64,000 bases of DNA, taken from the NCBI GenBank assembly GCA_963817395.1, contig CAWFOC010000006.1, positions 186,001 through 250,000 of the forward strand, given 5' to 3'. The number at the start of each line of letters is the position of its first letter. Position 1 is the first letter of the stretch. Both the position numbers and the translations under genes were made by a program. This DNA is from CAWGYQ01 sp963817395 (lineage in GTDB: Bacteria > Acidobacteriota > Vicinamibacteria > Vicinamibacterales > CAVPJW01). Shown one piece after another: positions 25,616 through 35,712 of the stretch. The notes under the pieces are model-generated. The model was not told the origin of the DNA, ran no database searches, and saw nothing but the letters and a program-made list of their open reading frames with translations.

Positions 25616-26958
25616 CCCTGCTCAGTCGTCTGGCCATTCGCCTGTCGGCGTGGAGCCAGCGCTCGATTCCCAGCGCGTTCTCGATCGCCATTCTCCTCAC
25701 GATGGTGACGTTCGGTCTCGCGCTCACCGCAGGCGGCGCAACGCCGCGGACGGTGGTCGTCGAGTGGGGCAACGGCTTCTGGACGCTGCTGCCTTTTGCG
25801 ATGCAGATGTGCCTGGTCGTGCTGACGGGATATCTGGTCTCGACGGCGCCGCTGGTCGATCGCGCCTTCATGCGTCTGGCCACGCTCGCACGCACGCCGC
25901 GAACGGCGGTGGTCCTGATGGCGCTCATGTCGATGGGGCTTGCGTGGATTCACTGGGGCCTGAGCCTGGTGGGCTGCGCCATGCTCGTGGGTCATGTGGC
26001 CCGCGCCCAACCCAGAGTGGACTACCGACTGCTCGTGGCCGTCGCCTATTTCGGCATGGGCGCCACGTGGCACTCCGGTCTCTCGGCCTCGGCGCCGCTG
26101 CTCGTCGCAACACCTGGACATTTTCTCGAGTCCGAGATTGGCCTGATCCCCGTCACCCAGACGATCTTTCACCCCTTCAATCTCGTGCTGACGCTCATCG
26201 TCGTCGCCGTGCTGACGGTGATGGCCTGGGCGATGCATCCCTCAGCGCAGGACACGGTAACCGTCAGCGCCGAGGCGCTCGAGTCGATAGAGCGCCTCGA
26301 GCCGGCGGCCGAGCCGTCGTCCATGACGGGCCTCGCCCGTCTGGATCATGTGCCGTTGCTGAACCGTGTCATTGCGGCGTGTGGAGGGTTCTGGCTGCTC
26401 CACCACTTTGCCACGCGCGGGTTTCTCCTGACGCTCGACGTCGTGAACTTCGGGTTTCTCATGCTGGCCGTCGCGCTTCATGCCACGCCCTCGTCTCTCC
26501 TGGCGTCTGCAGAGCGGGGCAGCCGGCTGCTGAGCGGAGTGGTGCTGCAGTTTCCGTTCTACGCGGGAATGTACGGCGTCATTCAAGGCACGCGCCTGGC
26601 AGAGGTGCTGGGCAACTGGCTCGCCTCGATGGCATCTCCGCGGTGGTTTCCGCTGCTCTTGTATTGGTACTCAGGCCTGGTCAACTACTTCGTGCCGTCC
26701 GGAGGGTCGAAGTGGGCGATTGAGGCGCCGTATCTCGTCGATGCGGCCCATCGCCTCCACGTGAGCGTCGATCAGGTCGTGATCGCGTACGCCTGGGGAG
26801 ATATGGCGACGGATCTGATTCAGCCGTTCTGGGCGCTTCCGCTGCTGGCCGCTGCTCGACTCGATTTTCGCGACATCATGGGATACGAGCTGCTGGTCTT
26901 TCTGGTGTACATCGCGATCGTGTCGGTGGCGTTTGCGCTGGTGCCGCTGCTCTGGTAG
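25612..26958 (+). CDS. Short-chain fatty acid transporter, AtoE family
   Basis: This is an inner-membrane protein of 448 residues with about ten to twelve hydrophobic helices. The family features are N-terminal SQRSIPSAFSIAILLTMVTFGLAL, GNGFWTLLPFAMQM, and the C-terminal NYFVPSGGSKWAIEAPY and YAWGDMATDLIQPFWALPLL. AtoE-type carriers are thought to import short-chain fatty acids. It is the last gene of the CoA-transferase/thiolase operon and is coupled to the JAMM gene by a GTGA overlap. This fits uptake and degradation of acetoacetate or butyrate. Confidence 0.9.
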   Translation: MTLLSRLAIRLSAWSQRSIPSAFSIAILLTMVTFGLALTAGGATPRTVVVEWGNGFWTLLPFAMQMCLVVLTGYLVSTAPLVDRAFMRLATLARTPRTAVVLMALMSMGLAWIHWGLSLVGCAMLVGHVARAQPRVDYRLLVAVAYFGMGATWHSGLSASAPLLVATPGHFLESEIGLIPVTQTIFHPFNLVLTLIVVAVLTVMAWAMHPSAQDTVTVSAEALESIERLEPAAEPSSMTGLARLDHVPLLNRVIAACGGFWLLHHFATRGFLLTLDVVNFGFLMLAVALHATPSSLLASAERGSRLLSGVVLQFPFYAGMYGVIQGTRLAEVLGNWLASMASPRWFPLLLYWYSGLVNYFVPSGGSKWAIEAPYLVDAAHRLHVSVDQVVIAYAWGDMATDLIQPFWALPLLAAARLDFRDIMGYELLVFLVYIAIVSVAFALVPLLW

Positions 26959-26984
26959 GGGAGGCGCGGTCGACGACGAGACGG

Positions 26985-27446
26985 CTAGTAGAATCCGTCG
27001 CGCAATCCGGGGCGGACTTCCACATTGATCGTCCCCGAAGTCATCACTCGTTCCTTGCGCTTCAGGCGCATCTGGATGCGATAGTTGCCGCCGGTGCGAA
27101 AGTTATGGATGATGGTAAAGCGACGACGAATCTCGCTCTTTCCGGCCTCGTACGGGGCGCAATCGAGCGTCGACTCCGACTTGGTGCCGTCACCCCAATC
27201 CCATTCGATGGTCGGGCAGTAGTAGTCCTCGTAATCGCTCGCACCGCCGCGCAGCTCTGCCGTGAAGGTGATGCGAGCCGGCGAAAATGCCAGCATCGGC
27301 GAGGCCTTTAGACTCAGATTGGGACGCCGGTCGTCCTTCTTTTCCGAGTCGTCCTTATCCTGCGGCGTCCCGCTCAGCGCAGCGACGGCGAATCCGACTC
27401 CGGCAACACATGAGAGAGGGCTGCGAAGCCAGGGCGAGATTTTCAT
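26985..27446 (-). CDS. Small exported PKD-like domain protein
   Basis: The protein has 153 residues. ATG 27446 gives a signal-like N-terminus (KISPWLRSPLSCVAGVGFAVAALSG), then an acidic/basic linker (DKDDSEKKDDRR). The rest resembles a PKD/Ig-like beta domain: FSPARITFTAEL, then IEWDWGDGTKSES, then a final beta strand TINVEV. Such domains usually mediate adhesion or structural contacts outside the membrane. It is convergent with atoE and divergent from pepA. The exact role is unknown. A possible -10 (TACAAT, minus strand at 27484-27479) lies 32 bases before the start. Confidence 0.7.
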   Translation of the reverse strand: MKISPWLRSPLSCVAGVGFAVAALSGTPQDKDDSEKKDDRRPNLSLKASPMLAFSPARITFTAELRGGASDYEDYYCPTIEWDWGDGTKSESTLDCAPYEAGKSEIRRRFTIIHNFRTGGNYRIQMRLKRKERVMTSGTINVEVRPGLRDGFY

Positions 27447-27603
27447 GGTCCGTGCACCCGTGTGGCGCTGGAACCTCAAATTGTACCGCGCGCCGTGAGC
27501 CCCGGCAACGCCGTTTTCGCGATCCGTTCGATCTGCTCGGCCGATAGTTCCGCGGTGCCGGTGGTCAGAGCGGGCGCCGTGGCGCCAGCCGTTCTCCATC
27601 GGC

Positions 27604-27609
27604 GATAAT
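27604..27609 (+). promoter_or_regulatory. -10 box (GATAAT) of pepA
   Basis: GATAAT lies 6 bases before the pepA ATG at 27616, another case of a -10 box close enough that the transcript would start at the start codon. No ribosome-binding site lies between. Confidence 0.4.
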
Positions 27610-27615
27610 CAAGCG

Positions 27616-29147
27616 ATGTCCACAAAAGAGCGAATCTCGCCGATCGCCGTATCGTCGGCATCGCCGCGCGAGGCACGAGCCGACGTCCTCATCTCGCCAG
27701 TGTTTGAAGACTCTGACCTCGAGGGGCTCATTCAACTCGATGAGGCCACCGGGGGGGCGATTGGCCGGGCACGGGCCTCTCGAGAGCTTTCCGGAAAGTC
27801 TTTTGAGGTGTTTCTGACGCCGGTGACGGCCCAGGGCTGGTCGGCGGCCCGGGTGCTGCTGGTCGGCGCAGGCCCGCGAGCCGGCTACACCGTCGAGCAT
27901 GCGCGGCGAGTGGCCACCGTCGGCGGCCTCGTGGCGCGCCGGCATCGGGCGCGATCCGTCGTGTTCTGGATGGGAGAAACCGGGGGCCCTGCCAGCCTGC
28001 CTGGCGAGCGGCTGCAAGCCATCGCCGAAGGTCTGACGCTGGCGGAGTTCGACCTGGGACGCTACAAGACCGGAGACCCCGACGTCACGAAGCTGGAAGA
28101 GGTCCAGATTCTGGCAAGGGATGGCTGGCTTCCGGATCGGATCTGGCAGAAGCCGCCCGTCGCGGGCGTGTCCTCGGCGAGTGCAGCAATCTCGCCCGGG
28201 CCCTCGCCGATGAGCCCTCGAACGTGCTCACGCCGCGGGCGCTGGCGGAACGCGCCATCGACATTGTCCAGGGCTCGGGCGTGGAGATCGAGGTGTTCGA
28301 CGAGCGCCAGATCGAAGACTTGAAGATGGGATTACTGCTCGGCGTCGCGCGAGGAAGCGCCGAGCCGCCACGGCTGATCGTCATGCGGCACGAACCCGCT
28401 GGGGCGCCCACGGATCGTGTGCTCGGCCTGATCGGCAAGGGAATCACCTTCGACACTGGAGGAATCTCGATCAAGCCCGCCGATGGAATGGAGCGAATGA
28501 AGGACGACATGGCCGGGGGCGCCGCGGTGATTTGCGCGATGCGAGCCATCGGCCTTCTTGGGGCGCCACTTCGAGTGATCGGAGTCGTGCCGGCCACCGA
28601 GAACATGCCAGGCGGGCGCGCTCTCAAGCCGGGCGATGTGATCACGAGCGCCAGCGGGAAAACCGTGGAGGTCGTCAACACCGATGCAGAGGGACGGCTC
28701 GTGCTCGGCGACGCCATGTGGTACGCCCGTCAGCTCGGCGCGACGCACCTGGTGGACGTCGCGACTTTGACCGGGGCGTGTGTCGTGGCGCTGGGCAAGA
28801 GCACGTCTGGCCTCTTCGGGCGGCCCGACGCGTGGGTCGAGCACATCAGGCGAATTGCGAATCGCGCGGGCGATCGGTGCTGGCCCATGCCGACCTTCGA
28901 CGACTACCGCGAACAGCTCGACAGCGAGATCGCCGACATGATGAACGTCGGTGGCCGGCCGGCCGGAGCGATCACGGCCGCCATGTTCCTCAAGGAATTC
29001 AGCGGCGACCTGCCGTGGGCGCATCTGGACGTCGCGGGAACTGCCTGGGCAGACGACGCGAAACCCTATCAGCCCAAGGGGGCCACGGGGGTCGCCGTGC
29101 GCACGTTGGCGGAGCTCGCCTTTACGGCAGGGGATTGGCCCGCATGA
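27616..29147 (+). CDS. pepA: Leucyl aminopeptidase (M17), frameshifted
   Basis: This is a cytosolic two-metal aminopeptidase of the M17 family, about 510 residues once corrected. The N-terminal macro-like domain (residues 1-170) is in one frame. The catalytic domain continues in another, with NLARALADEPSNVLTPRALAE, the metal- and substrate-binding GLIGKGITFDTGGISIKP with MKDDMAGGAAV, and the hallmark NTDAEGRLVLGDAMWYA. The frame changes between about 28110 and 28140, where one base seems to be missing; the catalytic frame then reads DLAEAARRGRVLGECSN. The stop overlaps the start of the next small gene. Confidence 0.9.
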
Positions 29148-29407
29148 CCTCGCCGGTCTGGCTGCTGCAGCCGCCCAGCTCGCCCATCATCGTCCGGGTG
29201 CTGGACCCCGACGATAGCGAGACGTTCAATTTTGCGCATGTCCTGGTCCAGGCGCTGGGACTGAGCGGCGCTCTCATTCTCGCCGCCGTGGCGCTCGGCG
29301 TGATCATCGGCGCCGTGTTCATCGGCCTCAGCTGGCTTCGCGCGCGTTCCGGCGAGGACGCCGAGACAGCCTCCCTCAGCATTACCTCGCCGCGGTCGGA
29401 GCGCTGA
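29144..29407 (+). CDS. Small single-pass membrane protein, unknown
   Basis: The protein has 87 residues. Its ATG overlaps the pepA stop (ATGA), suggesting co-translation. One strong hydrophobic helix (about residues 37-64, LVQALGLSGALILAAVALGVIIGAVF) is followed by a short basic and acidic tail. No motif was recognised. It converges on the AMIN-amidase gene with 3 bases between the ends. Confidence 0.6.
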   Translation: MTSPVWLLQPPSSPIIVRVLDPDDSETFNFAHVLVQALGLSGALILAAVALGVIIGAVFIGLSWLRARSGEDAETASLSITSPRSER

Positions 29408-29410
29408 GCT

Positions 29411-31315
29411 TCAGGGCTTGGCCCCTCCGATCCCACCACTGGCTACGGTTGGGGCCCGCTTCAGCGCACGCTGATAGCGCGTGATGCCCTCGAGCAGCGC
29501 ATCCGCAATGCGCTGGCGATATGCCGTGCTGCGAAGCAGCTGGGCTTCCTGTCTGTTCGTCACGAACGCCACTTCGGCCAGGACACTTGGCATCGCGGCG
29601 CCGATCAGGACGACGAAGGGGGCCTGCTTCACGCCGAGGTCGCGGAGCTCCTTGTTATGTGTGCGCAGGCGATCAGTCATTGAGCGCTGAACGTAGGTGG
29701 CAAAGTCGCGCGACTCGTCGACTTTGTTGTTCAGCGCGATGGCTCGCACGATGTCGGGCAGGCTGTTCATGCTGGCGCCCGAGGCCGAGTTCTCGCGCGC
29801 CGCCACGGCAGCAGCCTCGGAACTGGAGGCAAAATTGAGGAAATAGGTTTCGACGCCCCGTGCGCGCTCGTTGCGACTGGCGTTGGCGTGAATCGAGAGA
29901 AAGAGGTCCGCGCCTTCGCGGTTGGCGATTGCCGTCCGTTCTTCGAGCGGAACGTAGACATTCGACCGTCGCGTCAGGATGACCTCGACGCCGGGAATCT
30001 TCAGCAGGCGCTGTTCGAGCTTCAACGCCACATCGAGCACGAGCTCGGATTCGGTGACACCCCGGGCGGAGGCGCCCGGGTCGTGACCGCCGTGGCCGGG
30101 GTCGATGACGATGCGCGAGATGCTCAGGCCAAGCTGACGGGCGAGCGAGAACCCGCCGCGAAGATTCGTCGACGGCGCCGCTGGCGCGAGCGTGGTGTCG
30201 CTGGGCGCCTTGGCGGCCGGCAGCGGCTGGCGATCGGCGGCCGGCGGAGTCGACGAGTGCTCCACGGCACTCGGGTCCGGCAACGGCGCCGTGCCCGTGA
30301 CGGGGGCGCTTGCCGCCGGAGGCACGGGCGAGGGCTCACCGCGGAGCTCCTCGGGTGAGGTCTCCACGACGGTCACCGCTCGCGGCGCCGGAATCGGCGT
30401 GGCCGCCGGCGCCTCAGCCATCGGACGCGACGCGGGCTCCAGCGAGCCGCCGCGCTGACAGTCAATGACGAGCCGATACGGGTTGTACAACGGATACACG
30501 CTGTAACTGACGATCCCGTCGAAATCGAGAACCACGCGGGTGACAGTATTCGGGTGCCGGCCAACGCGAATCTGCCGAACCATGTCGCTGTCGTAGCGCA
30601 GGACCACGTCGGTGAGCCCGGACGAGGGTCGTGCACCGGCCAGGTCGAGGAACATCCGTGAAGGGGCGGGAAGGCGCTCGTCGCGATACGCGACCTCGCG
30701 GTCCAGCTCCACCACGACCCGCACGATGTCGGGCATCACGATGCGTTGAATCGTCTGTATGACGGCAGGCGTGGTCGAGCCCGGCACGGGAGGCGGATTG
30801 GTGGTGCGGGGTCGCTCAACGGCGGGTGTACCCGACGCGGCCACACGCGCCACCGGCGCGGACGACGGGGCGATCGTAGTACCGGCATTCCGCACCGCCG
30901 GCGGGGCTGACGTCTTCTCCAGCTGCGCGAGCTGATCCCTGACCTTGGGCATGAGCGAACTGGAGGGGTAGCCCGCGCGCAGATCCCGGAGCAGCCGCAC
31001 GGCCGTGCGTTGATCGCGGGGATTTTCGAATCGCTCGAACGCGGTCAGTGCGAGTCCCGATCCCTGCCACAGCGCGTTGTCGCTGTAGCCGCTGCCTGGA
31101 AATCTACGAACGACGCGCTCGTAGCTCGTCACAATCGTCAGGATCTCGGTCCGCGTGACCTGCCGTCCGCGATCGAGCTGACTGCGGACGGTCTCCTCGC
31201 GGGCGAGCGCCGACTCGTACATCACGCGAGCCGACTGCGCCTCGGCCGGCGACGGCCACAGACAGGCGACGACTGCAACGACAGCGGCCTGGCGATAAAA
31301 CGTGCGGACGGACAT
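29411..31315 (-). CDS. N-acetylmuramoyl-L-alanine amidase with AMIN domain
   Basis: This periplasmic amidase, an AmiC-like protein of 634 residues, cleaves the peptide stem from murein during cell separation. ATG 31315 gives a signal peptide ending near AEAQS, with GGAG 8 bases upstream. Next come a TPR-like helical region (about 30-130), a proline/alanine linker, and the AMIN domain (VVVELDREVAYRDERLPAPSRMFLDLAG) that targets septal murein. A long low-complexity linker leads to the Amidase_3 domain: RIVIDPGHGGHDPGA (zinc His), LEERTAIANREGADLFLSIHAN (second His) and PSVLAEVAFVTN (catalytic Glu). It lies just downstream of ftsK. Confidence 0.92.
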   Translation of the reverse strand: MSVRTFYRQAAVVAVVACLWPSPAEAQSARVMYESALAREETVRSQLDRGRQVTRTEILTIVTSYERVVRRFPGSGYSDNALWQGSGLALTAFERFENPRDQRTAVRLLRDLRAGYPSSSLMPKVRDQLAQLEKTSAPPAVRNAGTTIAPSSAPVARVAASGTPAVERPRTTNPPPVPGSTTPAVIQTIQRIVMPDIVRVVVELDREVAYRDERLPAPSRMFLDLAGARPSSGLTDVVLRYDSDMVRQIRVGRHPNTVTRVVLDFDGIVSYSVYPLYNPYRLVIDCQRGGSLEPASRPMAEAPAATPIPAPRAVTVVETSPEELRGEPSPVPPAASAPVTGTAPLPDPSAVEHSSTPPAADRQPLPAAKAPSDTTLAPAAPSTNLRGGFSLARQLGLSISRIVIDPGHGGHDPGASARGVTESELVLDVALKLEQRLLKIPGVEVILTRRSNVYVPLEERTAIANREGADLFLSIHANASRNERARGVETYFLNFASSSEAAAVAARENSASGASMNSLPDIVRAIALNNKVDESRDFATYVQRSMTDRLRTHNKELRDLGVKQAPFVVLIGAAMPSVLAEVAFVTNRQEAQLLRSTAYRQRIADALLEGITRYQRALKRAPTVASGGIGGAKP

Positions 31316-31380
31316 AACCGCGGCTCCCTGAACTATCGATTCGGTGTCCACGGCGGACCGAGACGCCGGCTCGTGGACCG

Positions 31381-33684
31381 TCAACGTAACTGACTGTCGA
31401 CTTCGTCGAAATAGTGCCGGTCGACCAGCACCTCGCGCGGCTTGCCGCCGGCTGCGGCTGACACGAGGCCTTCGGCTTCCATCATGTCGACAAGACGCGC
31501 CGCGCGGCTGAAGCCGATGCGGAGCCTCCGCTGCAAATACGAGATGGACGCCTGGCCGCTCGACACGACGATGCGCGCGGCCTCGTCGTACAGATCGTCC
31601 TTGTCCATTTCGATGGTGTCGGGTCCCTTTTCCTCGACCGTGATGCTCTCGTCGTAGACAGGCTTGCCCTGCTTGCGGAGGAAGCTGGCCACGCGCGCGC
31701 TCTCCTGCTCTGAGATGTACGGCCCATGCACCCGGATGAGCCGCGACGATGCCGGCGGCAGATAGAGCATGTCGCCCTTGCCGAGCAGCTGCTCCGCACC
31801 GTTGGCGTCGAGAATCGTGCGCGAGTCCGTCTTCGACGACACACGGAACGAGATGCGCGCCGGCAGGTTGGCCTTGATGAGCCCGGTGATGACGTCAACC
31901 GACGGTCGCTGCGTGGCCAGGAGCAGATGGATGCCAACGGCGCGGGCCATCTGCGCGAGCCGCGCGATCGACTCTTCGACCTCGTTGCTCGCGACCATCA
32001 TGAGATCGGCCAGCTCATCGATGACGACGACAATGTAGGGAAGCGGTTTGAGCGGCTCGCCCTCACGACTCTCATCGAGCGGCTGCCGCGCGTTTCGATT
32101 GAATTGCTCGATGTTCCGCACACCCTCGGCCGCCAGCGTCTTGTAGCGCTCCTCCATCTCGCGGACGGCCCATCTGAGCGCATTGGCCGCCTGCTTGGGA
32201 TCGACGACCACGGGCGTCAGCAGATGGGGGATGTCCTCGTAGACGCCCAGCTCGAGCCGCTTGGGGTCGATCATGATGAGGCGCACCTCTTCAGGCGTCG
32301 CGCGGTACAGGATGCTCGTGAGCATGGCGTTCAACGCGACGGACTTGCCGGCGCCGGTCGAACCCGCGATGAGCAGGTGGGGCATCGTGGCCAGATCGGT
32401 CACGAACGGCTCACCGTGGATCGTCTTGCCCAGCGCCAGCGTCAGCTTCGACGTGGCGCGCCGATAGAGCTCCGACTCGAGCAGCTCGCGCAGAGAAATA
32501 GGTTCGCGCGACCGATTCGGAATCTGGATACCGACCGTCGACTTGCCCGGGATGCGATCGATCAGCACCGACTCGGCCTGCATGGCGAGAGACAGATCGT
32601 CGGCGAGCCCCGTGATCTTGCTGTACTTCACGCCCGCATCGGGCTTGAACTCGAAGGTCGTGACGACGGGGCCCGGATGAATCTGCACGACGGCACCCTC
32701 GACGGCGAACTCCCGGCACTTCTCTTCGAGCAGGCGTGCGTTCTCCATGAGCTCGCGCTCGTCGATCTTGTGCTCGATGCGCGGCGAGTCGAGCAGCGAC
32801 TGCGGCGGGAGCGCGTACGCACCCGCGAAACGGCGTTCGACTGGGGTCGAGCTCGGCGGCGGCTCCAGATCGAGCGGCAAGGGCGGTGTGACGACTGGCG
32901 GACGGCTTCGCTTCGGAACCGCAGCCTGAACCGTCGCCGCCGGTGGTGCTTCCCGCGCGGGGCGTGGAGGGGCCTCGGTGGGCGTCGGCGGCATTTTCAC
33001 GGACACGACGGGCGGCCCGTCGTTGGGCTGACCGCCGGCGCGGCGCGTGTGCTTGGCGATCACTTCACGACGCTGCTGCTCGCGGCGCCGTTCTTCCTTC
33101 CAGTCGCCGAACGCGCGGCGCGCCCCGGACCACGCCGCCGCCAGCCCGTGCACCGTCGCCGCGAAGAGGCGGCCGAGCGACAGCTGGGTCGACAGAATGA
33201 CCGCCAAAGACAGGACCGTCAGAATGACGATGATCGAGCCCGTGCGATTCAAGTAGTCCGACAGTATCCCGGCGAGCCAGTCGCCGAGGTAGCCTCCCGG
33301 GCGGAACGAGCGGTTCGAGGCATCGAGAGGTCCGAACACCAGGCTCAAGAACGCGCTCACCGCCCCGAACATCAGGCTGACGCCCAGCACTTTGCTGTAG
33401 ACGGCGTCCAGGGCGCGGCACCAGAAATAGTGCCAGCCGATGACGGCGACACTTGCCGGAATGAGGAACGAGGAATAGCCCAGGAGCTGGAACGACAGCT
33501 CCGCCAGAAACGCTCCGACGCGGCCCACGAAATTGACGGGCGCGGCCTCGCTGCCGGTGGTGAAGAACCAGACGGGGTCGGTCGGCTCGTAGGTCGTGAG
33601 GGCAATGAGCCAGATGAGCGCGGCCGCAAAGAGGGCCACGCCGAAGAACTCGCTCAAGCGACGGGAAAGTGTGGCGCCCGACAC
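31381..33684 (-). CDS. ftsK: DNA translocase FtsK/SpoIIIE
   Basis: FtsK is a septal DNA pump that clears chromosome ends during division; this one has 767 residues. Four membrane helices are in the first 190 residues, then a short proline-rich linker (PTPTEAPPRPAREAPP). The motor has the alpha/beta domain, Walker A GSTGAGKSVALNAML, Walker B YIVVVIDELADLMMV and a FRVSSKTDSRTILD segment. The C-terminal gamma domain (SYLQRRLRIGFSRAARLVDMMEAEGLV) is the winged helix that reads KOPS-like sites. It starts 4 bases from the RNase J stop, so it belongs to the rsmA-rnj-ftsK-amidase run. Confidence 0.95.
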   Translation of the reverse strand: MSGATLSRRLSEFFGVALFAAALIWLIALTTYEPTDPVWFFTTGSEAAPVNFVGRVGAFLAELSFQLLGYSSFLIPASVAVIGWHYFWCRALDAVYSKVLGVSLMFGAVSAFLSLVFGPLDASNRSFRPGGYLGDWLAGILSDYLNRTGSIIVILTVLSLAVILSTQLSLGRLFAATVHGLAAAWSGARRAFGDWKEERRREQQRREVIAKHTRRAGGQPNDGPPVVSVKMPPTPTEAPPRPAREAPPAATVQAAVPKRSRPPVVTPPLPLDLEPPPSSTPVERRFAGAYALPPQSLLDSPRIEHKIDERELMENARLLEEKCREFAVEGAVVQIHPGPVVTTFEFKPDAGVKYSKITGLADDLSLAMQAESVLIDRIPGKSTVGIQIPNRSREPISLRELLESELYRRATSKLTLALGKTIHGEPFVTDLATMPHLLIAGSTGAGKSVALNAMLTSILYRATPEEVRLIMIDPKRLELGVYEDIPHLLTPVVVDPKQAANALRWAVREMEERYKTLAAEGVRNIEQFNRNARQPLDESREGEPLKPLPYIVVVIDELADLMMVASNEVEESIARLAQMARAVGIHLLLATQRPSVDVITGLIKANLPARISFRVSSKTDSRTILDANGAEQLLGKGDMLYLPPASSRLIRVHGPYISEQESARVASFLRKQGKPVYDESITVEEKGPDTIEMDKDDLYDEAARIVVSSGQASISYLQRRLRIGFSRAARLVDMMEAEGLVSAAAGGKPREVLVDRHYFDEVDSQLR

Positions 33685-33687
33685 GCG

Positions 33688-35380
33688 TCAGATCTCCATG
33701 ACGATCGGCAAGACGAGCGGGCGGCGGCCCGATCGCTTGCGGAAAAAACGGCGCAGCTCGATGCGGATCCGTTCCTTGATCAGTCCCTGATCGGTGCGTT
33801 CTTCGACCTTGGCGCTCTCGATGACCTCGGCGACCAGCCGCGCACCGTCCCGAAGAAGCCCGTCGGTCTGCGCGCCGGTGACGAAGCCGCGTGCGATGAC
33901 GTCCGGTGTCCCTTCGAGCCCGCCCGTCTGCTTGTTGATGCCGACGACCGGCACGACCAGTCCGTCCTGCGCCAGATGCCGCCGATCGCGCAGGACCTCG
34001 TCGCCTACTTCGCCGGTGCCGGTGCCGTCGATCAGGATGCGTCCAACGCTCACCCGATCGGCAATGCGGCCGCTTTCCCGGTCGAACTCGAGCACGTCCC
34101 CGTTCTCCGCCAGCAGCACCGTGAGGCGCGGTCACCCCCGAGGTCAGGCGCTCGGCCACGCGCGCATGGCGCGCCAGCTGCCGGTACTCGCCATGGATCG
34201 GCACGAAATAGCGCGGACGCACGAGCGACAGCATGAGCTTCAGCTCCTCTTCGCTGCCGTGCCCGGAAACATGCACGTGCTTGAGCCCCTCGTGGATCAC
34301 CTCGGCGCCGCGTCTGGCGATGTGGTTGATCATTCCTCCGATGGCTTTTTCATTCCCCGGGATGGCACGTGCCGAGAACACCACGGTGTCGCCAGGTCCC
34401 ATTTTCACGTGGCGGTGATCGTCGATGCTGATGCGGGCCAGCGCGGAGTTCGGTTCGCCCTGCGATCCTGTGGTGATGCACACGACCTCGCCCGGCACAC
34501 GATCGGACACCTCGCTGTCGCGGATCAGGACGCCTGGCGGGATCGACAGATATCCAAGACGTTGCGCGATCGCGGAATTGTCGATCATGCCGCGGCCGAC
34601 AAACGCCACCTTACGGCGGAACCGCGCGGCCAGATTCACGAGAATCTGCATCCGGTAGATGCTCGACGCGAACGTGGTGACGATCAGCTTGCCGCGCACA
34701 TTCGCGAAGATTTCCTCGAAGGCGTCGACCACGTCCAGATCCGACCCCGTGAACCCGCGTCGATCGATATTGGTGCTGTCGCCGAACAGCGCGAGTACCC
34801 CCGCGCGCCCGAGCTCGGCGAAGCGATGAAAATCGAAGTGCTCGCCGTCGATGGGCGTCTGATCGATCTTGAAGTCGCCCGTGTGGACGAGGGTCCCGAC
34901 CGGACTGTGAATGGCCACCGCAACGCAGTCGGGCATGCTGTGGGTCACCCGAATGAACTCCACCTCCAGCTCGCCGATGCGTACCCGATCGCGGGGCTTG
35001 ACTCGGACGAGCCGGCTCTCGGCTTCGAGGCCATGCTCCCGGAGCTTCTGTGCCACGAGCTCCAAGGTCAGCGGCGTGCCGTAGATAGGCCCGTCGACGT
35101 ACGGCAGCACGTGCGGCACGGCGCCGATGTGGTCTTCGTGTCCGTGCGTCAGCACGAGCGCCTGTGGCCGACGACCCTCGGCCTGCAAATAGGAAAGGTC
35201 CGGGATGACGAGATCGACGCCCAGTAGATCCGGTTCGGGAAACATCACGCCCGCGTCGATGACAACGGTGGTCGCCCCGCAGGTGAGCGCCATCATGTTC
35301 ATGCCGAACTCGCCGAGACCGCCAAGGGCGACGACACGCACCGTCGCATCAGTGGCCGGAGCGCCAGGGGCGGCCGTCAT
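33688..35380 (-). CDS. rnj: Ribonuclease J, frameshifted
   Basis: RNase J is a metallo-beta-lactamase/beta-CASP nuclease with 5'-exo- and endonuclease activity in RNA decay. The N-terminal part has VVALGGLGEFGMNMM, the zinc motif LVLTHGHEDHIGAVPH, and later HTGDFKIDQTP, FGDSTNIDRRG and VHVSGHGSEEELKLM. The C-terminal part (MLLAENGDVLEFD onward) is in another frame. One extra base near 34130-34138, next to a run of five C, explains it; the corrected join reads SGVPRLTVLLAENGD and the protein has 563 residues. A long upstream region (about 300 bases) precedes the start. Confidence 0.92.
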
Positions 35381-35712
35381 CGCTCACGCCTCGACGCGCG
35401 CACGACGACTCCAGTGTCGTGACGGGCAACACGACCGGAAACAGTGATCGAGGTGGTGCGATACATCCAGCCGGATCGGACGAGCTCCCGGATACAGGTC
35501 AAACGAGTCCGACCGTCGCACAAGCGTCGGCTGCTCGGTAGGGCAGCGGCTCCACACGCCGGGGCGCGGGGAGTCGCCTCAGGCTGCTGGGAAGAGCCTG
35601 TGACGGGGCGGGTTGCAGAAACTATCGGCGCGGGACCGTCCGGGAAAGAGAGGGCCGTGATCTCTGACGCCGATCCGGCGAGACTATAGCACAGGCGGCC
35701 CGGCCTGTACAG
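35381..35712 (-). promoter_or_regulatory. RNase J promoter and long 5' untranslated leader
   Basis: About 300 bases between rnj and rsmA hold no convincing gene. On the minus strand, TGTACA (about 35711-35706) and TATAGT (35688-35683), 17 bases apart, make a plausible promoter at the very end of rsmA. Transcription would start near 35676, leaving a 5' leader of about 295 bases before the rnj ATG. No tRNA, RNase P, tmRNA or riboswitch pattern was recognised. A small frame at 35444-35689 on the plus strand has no family likeness and no ribosome site. Confidence 0.45.

Noticed and set aside
34120..34145. Programmed frameshifting in rnj, trpE, trpC, aroDE and others.
   Set aside because: The sites share no slippery heptamer, stimulatory structure or ribosome-site-like element, and most need a base removed or added at varied contexts. 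Sequence error is simpler.
31726..34236. Very long open frame (836 codons) on the plus strand opposite ftsK and rnj.
   Set aside because: It is antisense to two well-recognised genes, its product is rich in Arg, Asp and His with no domain pattern, and such frames arise in GC-rich codon bias.
35381..35683. RNase P RNA, tmRNA, 6S RNA or tRNA in the rsmA-rnj gap.
   Set aside because: No T-loop, CCA end, conserved RNase P or tmRNA sequences were seen on either strand. Only a leader is proposed.
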